A stretch of 64,000 nt of DNA, from NCBI RefSeq assembly GCF_030052815.1, contig NC_079501.1:98658190-98722189 (forward strand). The letters run 5' to 3'. Positions 35,238 to 50,457 of this stretch are shown here, one piece after another (the first letter of the stretch is position 1; every line of letters begins with the position of its first letter). The position numbers were made by a program, and so were the translations under genes. The notes under the pieces are model-generated. The model did not search any database. It was not told where the DNA came from and saw nothing but the letters and a program-made list of their open reading frames with translations. Source of the stretch: Hevea brasiliensis (Eukaryota; Streptophyta; Magnoliopsida; Malpighiales; Euphorbiaceae).

Positions 35238-37468
35238 ACAATTTCTTACTTTCATTGCCCTCCGGGTTTTGCTGATTTCTAGTTCCTTGCATTTTGCACC
35301 CACCCGTATCTGAAACACACATCTCCTGCTGTTTAATAGTTTGCTATCAGTTGGTCAAATTCATACTCTGAATTTGAGATTTTGGTACCAAAGATAGGTT
35401 TCAATATGTTGAACATCACCGGTTTAGGGAGGATTATTTGCTACTATGTTCTATGTATACCTTTTCGGGTGAATGAATATTTATGATTTGCTTCAGTATG
35501 TTGATTGACCAATGAGAAAACAACCACAAATACTTCAAAGCTATTCGTGCTTTGTCTTACCTTTCTTTTTTTTTTTTTCCCTCTTATTTGATTTACCTGA
35601 ATGCTTGTCCATGTTTAAGAGGAAGGAGAATCTAACATATTTCCTCTATTGGGAACTGTTGCACCAATGCACACTGTCACAGGCACAGTGTGACTATTTT
35701 TCACACTGGTTTATTTTTCTTTTGTTGCTCTTCTTGAAGAAGCTAGTTTGTTTTGTGCGCTATGGTTGTATGAATGAAATTTGTTTTTCCACAAATTGGT
35801 TATGCTTGTGTTGTTGCTGTTCTTGAACAAAATGATCAACGGGTGTTAGCCTAATTTAGATGGAAAGTCTTAATTATTGAAACCTTTGCTGTCCTATAAC
35901 TGGTGATATGATTTCATTTGAAACTGGCTGAAACATTAATCTCTCTGTCAATAGTTTTGCAATAGTTGTAATAATAGGAAGCCACTCTGCCTACAGACAG
36001 CCCCATATATTACTTCGTCTGGATTGGGAGGGATTAAGCAGCAATGGTTTTGAGCTTTGAAACCCTCAATCTCGAGGCCTTTGTGGGGTTTGTACTGGTG
36101 TTTGCTTGTAAACAGGAATGATGACTGAGTGGATAGATGCACATAAAACCAGGGGTTTAATCTATCTTTCTGTTGTTTATTTTGGCACTGTGATTCCTGA
36201 TGTGAATGGACTATGGTAGACTAGTACCAAAAGATAGTAATAAAAAGCTTAACCAGTGGGATTCATTGAGCTAGAAATTTAGTTGTGTTGGTTATTTTTG
36301 TATTGTACTAAGCATTTTATGCAATAGGTTGAGAACATTGAGATCAGTTTAGACTTTAGACTTATGTTATCTAGATCGGCGTGCGGGGTGTTAATCCTTT
36401 TCCACCGGAACACTCTCAATTTCAATTTATTATTGTTTGTGCCACTTTGATGTCTAAATTGATGCTTCAGACGCAATAAATTTCAATTGCACTTGCAAAG
36501 GATACGCAGTTCAGTCAAAAGTTGAAGACCGCCGCTTGGTTAATCTGATACAAATTGGATTCTGAGTAAAATGGAATATAGATATTAAGTTCTGATTTCT
36601 TATTTAGGAATTAGGATAACTTGCATTTTGGCATCTTCCAAAGAGTAGTGAAAGATGGTCATGTCTGAACCTGTTCAGATTGGGTAAATTGTGAAGAAAG
36701 TTAAGTCTGTACAAGTTTGAGAGTAACCCATGTCAGTTTGTCTCACAATTTTGTTATCTGTGCTACAACTTGAACATATTCAATGTGAGCTGCAAACATC
36801 TCATATTGATGCTCTGGAAATGGCTTACTAATCATAGCAATATTAAACTATGAAACAAGATGGAGAATGCTATTCATTTCAAAAAGTGAAGTGCATTCAT
36901 TATTCATTCCCAAAGAATAACACCTCAGAACCCATGGACAGATGGGCACTGGTTCTGTGTAGGATCCATCAGATATGCTTTATTTACAGTCATGTACTGT
37001 GTTCTTGCTCATGAATTAACGGTTACATTAAACATTTAATTAGGATTGATGGGCTATCTCAGCAGGATCAAATGAGAGACCGAAAAAAAAAGAAAAATTT
37101 TTTGCAAGAAATTTCAAGCGATTTCTCTCTGTCTTTTAGGATTTTAACATTTTGGGTAAATTTTTAAATTTAATTTGAGAATGCAATATGGGTTAAAGCT
37201 AAGGGCCTTCGGATGGAAGATTTGCTGGGCTTGGATTTCTCAAGGTTATAAGCAGAATTGGGTTATTTTTTTGTGACGGATATAGGCTTGCATCGGAATA
37301 GAATTTGGTTTAAGTGAGCTAGACCCTAAAGTAAATATGAGCCAAATTATAAAAATATTATTTTTATAATTTTTCTTTTTTGTTGTGATGGATATAAACT
37401 TGCATAGGAATAGAATTTGGCTTAAGTTATATTGAAGATCTGTTTAATATTATCATTGAAATTATTAT
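35238..37468. other. 3' UTR and gene-free region
   Basis: The first few hundred bases are probably 3' UTR of the Cys-rich gene. The rest shows no protein homology on either strand. A 50-bp direct repeat occurs at about 37266-37317 and 37377-37427 (shared TTGCAT.GGAATAGAATTTGG), just outside the solo LTR. Confidence 0.5.
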
Positions 37469-39210
37469 TGTCACGATCCAACCTATGGGCCGGACCGGCA
37501 CTAGGACCTGGGCCAGCCTAAAGCCGCCGAGGCCCGTAGTAAGCCTAACTGTTCATTAACCCAACTCTAATGCCCATTTGGGCCCAATTTCAAGAAACCA
37601 ACCGGACAGAGCCCGACCATAAAGTGGACCTTTCAACGGGGAGTTTTTGACTCACCCGACCTATAAACAAAATATATCATCAATTGGGGAGCTCAGCTCA
37701 CCCTCCACATACTCATATCAGCATAAAAATAAATGGGAGCTCAGCTCCCTCATCCAATCCATCAAACATGCATATAATTTTACAGGTCCACATGACAATT
37801 TATATTACAGACCCGAATCATTTAAATATTTCTAACACATGCGGAAATTCTAGGAGTAAATAAAATTACAAAACTATTGATAAACAACCTGCGAAGGAGA
37901 AAAGCAGGTTAACCACAATAAAATCTTCCTGTAGCCTGAAAAAAATATTGAACAGGAGTGAGCGTTCGACTCAGAGAGTAAAATATCAATTTTAACCATA
38001 ATCTCTATAACTATCTAGAACTAATGCAACCTGTGGAGTGAAATGCAACAAAGAACCATATTTTCACATCATAACAACAAAAGGTAATTTGGAGCACTCA
38101 CGCACTCGTAACATCAATCATAATATATGGGAGCCGATCCCTATACACTCTCTTAAATCCAACTCGTGCGTGAAGAACTCAAATTTCTGGACTTCCACTT
38201 AATAACCAAATCGGGTCCCAAATGAAGAACTCAAGCCGTGTCTACCCCGAAGGACCGGGTCCCAGCGAAGATCTCAAGCCGTGTCTACTCGTCCTATCCA
38301 TAGTCCACACCACATCACACGCACGCTAACGCACGCACACTGCTCCAAATTACCACAACAACATCCATGGCACGCTAACAGTTATGAATGCAACATAAAT
38401 CGTGCCTAGATTTTAACTACATAAATATTTACATATAAGTGATGCATGGGCATGCTTGAAAATATAATAATATCGAAATTACAATTAAAATTAATATTTT
38501 ACTCACTGCACTTGACGCAATCACCGTGGCGGTGGGCGGAGGAAGAAGGTCATCGGCTCACCCGACAATTATATTACATTTATTTAATACAAAGGTCTCA
38601 ATACTAATCAAGAAAAGAACCAATACGTCCTAAGTCGCGTAAAATCCGGCAGAGTCTCCCTATACCTAGGACCTACCCAACCTGCAAAAGGGCTCAAAAC
38701 ACACTTCTATATCCACAATCCATATATCCACAACTCAATCACATCACACAGCCCCTCCTGGGCCCATCAAATCAATCATCCATCACAATATGTAAAATTT
38801 CAATTTAGTCCTTATAATTGATCATTTTTGCAAAAACTGCTCAAATAAGCTCTAAAAATCATAAAACTCTGCCCCGCGGTCCTTAGAAATATTACTAAGC
38901 TATTGCAAAAAGAATCGTAATTTTCTAAGCTACCACGAATATTTTATGGATTTTTAATCCTATTTAAGCACTAAAAAATTACGAAAAAGCAAGGTTTGGG
39001 TTTACCTTTGCCGATTCCGACCTCGGGAACACGCTCGGGATGCCTGACAATGATGGGGTAGCCAAAACCTCGATTCAATTCGGAGACTTTTTCGGTAGCT
39101 GGTCTGTCTGGCCGGAAATTCACAGATCCGGACAACTATCGAATTTCCGCGAATTGAGGATACCTACACGAAGCACAATAATAATATATAAAAAAATCAG
39201 GGGTGTTACA
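37469..39210 (-). mobile_element. Solo LTR of family F1, minus orientation, TSD ATTAT
   Basis: 1742 bp. On the plus strand it starts TGTCACGATCCAACC and ends GGGGTGTTACA, the reverse complement of an F1 LTR, with recognisable shared blocks (for example the TTGACTCACCCGACC region and GAGCTCAGCTC). A perfect 5-bp target duplication ATTAT lies at 37464-37468 and 39211-39215. No internal domain, so it is the product of LTR-LTR recombination. Confidence 0.92.
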
Positions 39211-39359
39211 ATTATTATGAAAAATATATTTTTAAATATATTAATTAAATAATATTAAAATTAAATTTAATATATTTTAATCATAAAATTTTAGAATAAT
39301 TGAATTATTTTTAAATAATTTTTTAAATAATATTAAAAATAATAATTTTTTTAAAAAAA

Positions 39360-39540
39360 GTGTTTCTTTAAACCAAACGGGCCTGAATGATTCTGAAAAT
39401 TTTCTGGGCCAAAAGACGAGGCCTGGTTTGTAGAAACCCCGAATAAAGCCGAGCCACGAAAGCAAAGGGTGCTACTGTATCCCTATCCTAACGACATCCA
39501 TCTCAATTGCGATTCCTCTTTGCCCCAAAACAAAGCAGCC
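39360..39540 (+). promoter_or_regulatory. NAC-alpha promoter and 5' UTR with site II motif
   Basis: TGGGCC at 39405-39410 and an ACGGGCCT at about 39377 lie 130-165 bp upstream of the ATG, in keeping with the promoters of translation-related genes. Only about 330 bp separate the ATG from the solo LTR, so the promoter is short or partly LTR-derived. Confidence 0.5.
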
Positions 39541-41616
<2,076 letters not shown>

Positions 41617-42002
41617 GTGGCTTTGGCGGCTTCATACTTTATCTTGCATTCTTGTTTTATGTTGATGAGTTCTTGGAACATTTAGTCAATGTAGTCAGAT
41701 TGGTTCTCCAATCATCAGGTGTCTGAATTATCCGTTATTGCTGTCAAACTTGAGAATTCTGTTGCAATGCAGTTTTTGAGTAGTAATATAGGTTTTGTTT
41801 TTGCTTAGTGCATTTTGCAACATTTGAATGCCTCAATTATCTACTAGTTATTAGATAGCTTAAGAGAAACAATCTCGAAATTCTGATATATTTTATTTGG
41901 GGTTCAAATAAATCCGATTTTGTGGTGGTGATTATAATGATGTCAGAGTGTCGAAAAGATCAAAAGGAGAAATTACATCTCTCGGGGAAAGAAAGTGCCG
42001 AA

Positions 42003-42060
42003 GAGGGGAGGGGGGGGGGGGGGGGGAGTGGTGTGGGGGTGTGGGGGGTTGTGTGGTTGG
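42003..42060 (+). other. G-rich tract with a run of 17 G
   Basis: A 17-G run at 42010-42026 is followed by further G-runs of 3-6 (GTGTGGGGGTGTGGGGGG). It lies in the 690-bp gap between the convergent 3' ends of NAC-alpha and the F-box gene. The strand composition suits a G-quadruplex. A homopolymer this long could be partly an assembly artefact. Confidence 0.7.
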
Positions 42061-42948
42061 TTTGGCAGCTGTTTTTAATTACGAGGGAAATTTTTGCTCA
42101 TGCCCCAGGTACAGGTAAGTTTTTCACTTTAGATTGATCAGCATTGATTATTATATAAAACACATGTATTCACCAACAGAAGCAGCATTTTTAATATTAT
42201 AAAGTATCCTACCTTTCTAGAAAATCATCTCATCCCTGTCCTCCCAAACAAGGGTGCCAATTTCAATCAGTGAATTTTTTTTTTTTGAATTGTTAACTTG
42301 AGCATTTATGCTTTAGAAACCGAAACTTTTGGCTCTGTATCTGCAAAAATCTGTAATCTGTGTAATATAAAATCTAGACTAATCAGATTCTGAATCCGTA
42401 GAAGCAAATTAGCAAATTCTTCATCATCATCCGCATCACTTTCGTTGACATAGTCATCAATCCAGGGGCTCTTGAAATACCGAAGCTGCAGGCACCTATC
42501 CTCTAGATCATCTTTCAGCTCCACACCCCAGCAGCCTTGAATATCAAGATGGGAAAGAGCCTTGCACTTGGTAAGGATGGCATTAAGACCAGAATCTCCA
42601 AAGGAGCCAAAAACAAGTTCAAGAAGCTGGAGCCCTGACATTGTATTGGCAATGACCAATGCTTCACAATCATTCAAGCGTGAAGAATTTCTCTTCACTG
42701 GCCTCCCCCATTCTGGTGGTGGCATATTTCTCCTCAGATGAGTTAAGGATTTGCAGTTCTCTCCTAATGCTACAAGCCCTTGGCATGTGATCTTCAAACA
42801 GTAACGATGTCCAAGAGCATCAAATTAGTTAGTGATCCAGCATGCTTTTCCACCATCTTGTCAGTGATATCACTCATGGGAATTCGCAGTTCCTTAAGGT
42901 ATCTCCCACTAAAAAAAGAGGAGCAAAGTTAAATTAGGTACTTGTCTG

Positions 42949-43171
42949 GCATAGCATTTGGATAACTGAAACTGCTTTTTAAAATAAAAATATCAATTTA
43001 GATACCGTGAAAAAAATGGTTTGAAAAAATTTATTTTATTATTTTAATATTTTTATGATTAAAATTTATTAAATTTAATTTTAAAATATTTTTTAATATT
43101 CTTTAATTAGTATATTTGAAAAAATAATTTTCTTAATAGCAGTTTCAATAATAATAATGCTAAACAGGCCA
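42949..43171. mobile_element. Decayed MITE in the F-box intron
   Basis: Imperfect inverted ends: GCATTTGGATAACTGAAACT at the left and, on the other strand, AGCATTATTATTATTGAAAC at the right, both followed by TGCT(T/A)TTAA. The core (43020-43135) matches the dispersed repeat at 3005-3120. No clear target duplication. Confidence 0.6.
43020..43135 (+). repeat. Dispersed short repeat copy (MITE core)
   Basis: Near-identical to 3005-3120 over about 100 bp and inverted relative to 1650-1712. It forms the centre of the MITE at 42949-43171. Confidence 0.5.
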
Positions 43172-44788
43172 TTTGATGTGCTTGTTTCTTGTCAATTTCA
43201 GCCTATCATTATTCAGGATGCATTCAAATATCTTTTTATTCGAATATTTGTTAAGTGTAGAATGAATTACGTAAGATTAATCTTTCAAAGAAAAAATTTC
43301 TTTTTTTGTGATTATTTTATGTCATGAAAAACAGAGAACCTGCATCTCCCTAGAGGCAACCAATATGAAAAATTAAATATGCAGAAAGGAATAACTTTCC
43401 TGAGCTTGGGGGATCCAACACAGCAAGTCCTGAAGTTTCTCAAACATTAGCAATGATATTTTTTTTTCCAACATTAAATCTAAAAGAAATTATCCTTTCA
43501 GGTTTCAACATGCCTAGTCTTTCAAGATTGGATATACTTAATTTGAATTCAATTAAAAAAACCAAAAAAAAATGTCTTTATGCTTCACAAAACAAAGTGT
43601 GCACCTGGTTATGCTTCACAGAAGTCTTGGGAATTCTTGAAGTTTTCACTACAAGCACTCCCTTCTACAGAGTTATTCATATTACTTGGAAATGGGACAA
43701 ATGTTGTAGTTTCATTTTCCACACTCATTTAGAAAAAATGAATACAATATAACATCTTACTATCTTCATAAATATATTCCCTCCTAACTGCAATATCAAC
43801 ATAACCACCGAAAAATAAATAAATAAATAAAATAAAAAAGGGCATAACTTAACATTGATGTTTGGGAAGTCGACTAACAATGTGTAAAGTGCTGTTGATA
43901 AGTTCTTTCCCAATCATTTGTAAACTGAATTGCATGGTTGGTAGAAAAAATCAGCATTTTCATAGCTAAATATTCCTCTGAACAATTAAATTAAAAAACC
44001 AAAACATGAGGAAGTAACGGTGATATAGGATACCTTAGTGATGACCAACAACCTAATGAAAATGTTGTTTAAGGACAGTATTTGTAGGTTCCTTTTGATA
44101 AAATGAAGCAAAATTATCAAAAACCACAATCACTAAATTGCAAAAGAAAGGCGACTATCAATTCAGCTTATGCAAATGCTCATTTAAGGCTTATTGAAAT
44201 ATGAATGTCATTAATAAAAAAAAAGAAGAAAAAGAAAAAAAAAAATGAATGTCACTATAGTCAGATTTTGAAGTTCACCCATTTTGTGAATTTCTCATCA
44301 GACAATAGAAACCGTTGAGTGGAAAATATAAAAATTAATAAAAGTTCACAAGTGGCACATTTGGTACTAAACAGGCTCTGCTACATTTGGTCCAGAAAAG
44401 GTAAAAGCAGTAAATATATCGTAAGAAATGCAAAGTCTGGTTAATCAATCATCCAAAAGCAAATTAGCCAAGAAGTTGAGGCAAGATGCTTAAAACTAAG
44501 CCTATTAGCTTATGTAAATACGTACCATCTTCTCTAATGGGATTAAAATCCTATGCACTGAATCCTTAAGAAAAAAAAAAAAAAAACTCAAGAATCAAAG
44601 AAAGCACAAGAAAATACCGAAGGCCAACTTGCAAAAAATGTAAAGCTTGAAAACCGTCTTTTTATGTGTATCAACTTCAGTATAATTTATTAGCTGGGAT
44701 TTCTTGGTTCAGTTTGTTCTCTCTGTTTTACTTTTGCCAAACAACAAAACCCATTTCTTCGAAGCTAAGGAAATCAAGTTAAACGACG

Positions 44789-44811
44789 GAGAGAGAGAGA
44801 GAGAGAGAGAG
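44789..44811. repeat. (GA)n microsatellite next to the F-box splice donor
   Basis: About 11 GA units within the first 40 bp of the F-box intron. On the transcribed strand it gives a CT tract just after the donor. Confidence 0.9.
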
Positions 44812-45168
44812 GCATATATTACAGTACCAGTTAGCAGCGAAAGCGAAACCGGCATCTCCGAGCTTGTAAGCAGACAGCAGACGAAATGTGCCTTTACTAC
44901 GCTTAATCAACTTGCGCACCACTGAGTCAACTCGATCGACGGAGCGGTCCTGCCGCCTACACCATTGTTGGATGTCGATTTGGGACCAGCAGCAGGGTCC
45001 AGCAACGCATGCCAACCAGGACTTGCACACCAACGACACGGGTCCCACCCTTTGGTCAGGTGGGAGTCGAACTAGTATCAAAGCAAGTATTTCAGGGTTG
45101 AGGTCCTCCCAATGAGCAACGGAGGATGCAATCTCCTTCTTCTTAAGAGGAGAATTGGAGGGAGCCAT

Positions 45169-45300
45169 TCTTTCTTCTTTCTTAAGAATGGGTATTGGAA
45201 TGGAAAGTTTTGAAGCTCAAAAGGCTTCTTTTACTGCCTGCTGATTGTCCTTCTACGGTTGACGTTTGGGAATGGGTTGACACGTGTTATAATATTGTCA
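45169..45300 (-). promoter_or_regulatory. F-box gene promoter with G-box and W-box-like motifs
   Basis: ACACGTGT (G-box/ABRE core CACGTG at 45281-45286) and GGTTGACG (about 45258-45265) lie 90-115 bp upstream of the ATG at 45168. bZIP/bHLH and WRKY factors bind such motifs; function here is inference. No good TATA box. Confidence 0.4.
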
Positions 45301-46149
45301 TTTATTTATTTTTTACAAGAAATTAGGTTTTTTTTTTTTGGAAAGAATGAGCTATTATCAAAATCATGATAATTTTGATAGAATTCTTATTCCCATGTAA
45401 ATCTCACACATGGATTATTTGTAAAGAAATTTTTATTTAAATTTAGTTTATTAGGTGCACTTAGAATATGTTTGATAATTATGTGAGATCCATTTTTTAT
45501 ATTATAAAGAGAGCCTACGTTTTTATGAGAGAGAAAGCACTACTTTTATATATATGAAAAGTATCTTATAATCTTTTATGAATCTATATATTTAATAGAT
45601 GAATTTCACTATACATTTTATGCGTTTGATGAACCAAACTTAGAAAAAGAAAAATCCTAACCTCAATTTGAAAAAATTATTATCCGTTGGGTACAACTTG
45701 AATTGCTATAATCACAATTGATTTGATACAAAAATAATAAAATCATCTTACATAAAATTACACGGATTCTTATATAAGCCTCCACTCTTTTCTTAATCCT
45801 ATATAAGCCACTTATTGCGGCCACCAAATTCTTGCAAAAGCCTGATTCAAACCACAAGCTGCTGCTCAGCAAACCTTTCTAATATTTTAGCAATAATTAA
45901 ACCAAATCAGGCCAATATAAATCAATACAGTTCTATCAAAATTCTAACGAATTCAACTCACAATGCAAATTTAATTCATTCTTAGAAACGCATGCAATTG
46001 AAATTTGATAATGAAGCAGATCGTAGCTTCAGGGATATAACGTAGGTTAATCAAAGCATTGGAATAGAACATAAAAATCAAGGATGATTTTTTTTATTAT
46101 TATTTTTAATCAATTCTGGAGTAGTACAACAATTTTGCCAGATTAAAGA
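45301..46149. other. Intergenic region, no gene seen
   Basis: AT-rich, with an 9-bp inverted repeat separated by 7 bp at 45356-45380 (TATCAAAAT / ATTTTGATA). It includes the peroxidase 3' UTR. The minus-strand frame at 45872-45663 shows no recognisable domain. Confidence 0.5.
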
Positions 46150-48402
<2,253 letters not shown>

Positions 48403-48459
48403 TATCTCCTACAGTTTCAAATTTCAACCCAGTTGATCAAAGCTCATACCTAGCTATAT

Positions 48460-48469
48460 CTATTTATAG
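48460..48469 (-). promoter_or_regulatory. TATA box of the peroxidase gene
   Basis: CTATAAATAG on the minus strand, about 58 bp upstream of the ATG at 48402, implying a short 5' UTR. Confidence 0.7.
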
Positions 48470-49764
48470 TGATATAGCTTATTGATGAAGAAAAGTACGT
48501 AAAATTTTAGCATCACATGAGTTTATTCTAAGCATTTGGTGCCATCTAAGATGGCACTATCCTGGAATAATGTGGTTATAAAATCAGCGTAAAGATTACA
48601 AAGATTTTTGAAAAAGGAGAAGAAAAGACAAGTGGAGTCGGTTTCAGCACAACTGGAAATTGTTTGCTGTAAGAATTATATAATATAGTCCACTAGCAAA
48701 TTTAGTGGAGAATCAGACAAGAACTGATCCATTTTAGCTGACTTAAATGTGAGAAAATTCAGGGAGAGTAGTTAAAAATAAATATATAAAAAAGCTTGTC
48801 AATTTTCAGTGCGTTATTGTTACCCACAACTTGACAACTACATGCGATGGATTGAAATGTAAATGAAACAAGAAAAGACATGTAATACAATTAATATTCT
48901 CTATATTGTAGTGGCCTAAAGTAAATTTTAGATAAATTTTATCTATAAAATTAAGAATTTGAATCATATATTCATAACTGTTGAGAGGATTTTACTTGAA
49001 TATAACTCTAACAAGAAAAATCACACACTTGAGAAAAAAAAAAAAGATACCAATTAATTTTTCCTGTTAATTATGATTAGTAGAGAATAAAATATTGTTT
49101 TTATTGGAATATGTGACAAGTAATTCCATTGAGATTTCTCACTTAAATATAAATGGATGAACTATATATCTTTGAAATAAAATTAAAATTAAATAATTGA
49201 AATTAATAAATTAAAATAATTTAACCTATATAACCTTGACCATTTAATTTTAATATATTACACCCTTTAATTTTTATTTTTATAATCAATAAATATAATT
49301 TTTTTTATTTACAATGAATTAAATATATGATTTTTTATATATATCTTCTCAAGTTCCCTTTATATACTGCACTAAATTTATATGATTTATTTAATTATTA
49401 ATTAATAAATTGAGCAAATTATGCTTAATTATAAACTAAAAATTATAATTAAATAATGCAATAATTTAAAATGACAATAAGTATTTTTTTTAATTAGTTT
49501 AAGGACTTTCTATTTTTTAAGAGGAAAAATTATTATTTAGTAGTTAATCATTATTAATCAGCCAAATTTTTTCTTATTTTAAAAATTATATTAATTAATT
49601 TCTTTATTTTCATTTCGTCAATGATTAAGTCCTTTTATTCAAATTTTATGTATTCTGTTATTAGTTCTTAGTCAAAAGACAAGATTACCCTCATTCAGAA
49701 TCCCCAATCCCCAAATTCATGTTATGTCTCCTCACCCTACCAACCACTCCCACCTTCCCCCTAA
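48470..49764. other. Intergenic region upstream of the peroxidase gene
   Basis: AT-rich; no coding sequence recognised. It would contain the distal peroxidase promoter. Confidence 0.5.
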
Positions 49765-50183
49765 GGGTCTTTTTGTATGAGGCTGAGTGAGAGATGAATA
49801 AAGATAAGAAGGGTAAATAACTATTTACTCCTGTTTAAAAAGAGATGAGTTAATGGAAGTTAAGAGTAAGTAAGGGTAACCCTTACCTTTCCTTACCCCT
49901 CAAATCTCATTTTTTTTTTTATACCCTAGTTTGGGGTGTAAGGAGGGATAAAAAGAGGGAGATGAGAGTTATGAATATTTTTATTTATATACCCCTTAAA
50001 TTTACCACTTCTTCACCTCTTCCCAAACATAAATAATGTATATTACCTCTTTTTACCTGTCTATTAATTCACCTCTTCCTAAACATGAGATTTTTTTTAT
50101 TATAATCCTCCTTACCCTTCCCCTTTATTACCCTTCCTTACTATTCCATTACTTACCCTTTCCTTACCCCATCCAAACAATCC
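49765..50183. mobile_element. Tourist-like (PIF/Harbinger) MITE, TSD TAA
   Basis: 419 bp with terminal repeats GGGTCTTTTTGTATG at the left and, on the other strand, GGATTGTTTGGATG at the right, flanked by TAA on both sides (49762-49764 and 50184-50186). A TAA duplication and GGG.CTGTTTGG-style ends are typical of Tourist elements. Repeated TTACCCTTACC-type motifs fill the interior. No transposase. Confidence 0.65.
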
Positions 50184-50457
50184 TAAAGAAGATTAATGCT
50201 CTTTGTGAATTGTGAATCCCCCCAAACCACACTCTACTTTTAATTCAGCTGATTCACAATCGGAACTAAATAAAAATTAGATTGGTTCAACTTGAAATCG
50301 ATCAGAACTAGATTAATCAAAACCATCTTTGAAAGGATTGAAACTAGTTGATTTTGTTTTGAGTTAAAATAAATTTTTTAAAATAAAAAATTTGAAAAAA
50401 AAAATTCAATTATTGTATTTGATTAAACTGAAACTCCAGACCCTACAATTTCGATTA

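Larger units (their letters stand above)
42306..45168 (-). pseudogene. FBW2-like F-box/LRR protein with one-base frameshift in exon 2
   Basis: Exon 1 is 45168-44828 and exon 2 is 42908-42306, split by a 1919-bp GT-AG intron. Exon 1 carries the F-box (WEDLNPEILALILVRLPPDQ, VSLVCKSWLACV, PCCWSQIDIQQW) that would dock on SKP1 in an SCF ubiquitin ligase. Exon 2 carries Leu-rich repeats (YLKELRIPMSDI, LTNLMLLDI, KITCQGLVALGENCKSLTHL, IANTMSGLQLLEL, CKALSHLDIQGCWGVEL) and an acidic patch. About position 42806 one base is missing: the frame reads LLDIVTV then stop, whereas the family has LDxSYCxKI and the next frame gives YCLKITC. With that base the protein would be about 314 residues. A recent pseudogene or a sequencing error; substrate unknown. 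Confidence 0.85.

Noticed and set aside
44888..45115. Plus-strand frame of 75 residues
   Set aside because: Antisense shadow of the F-box exon 1.
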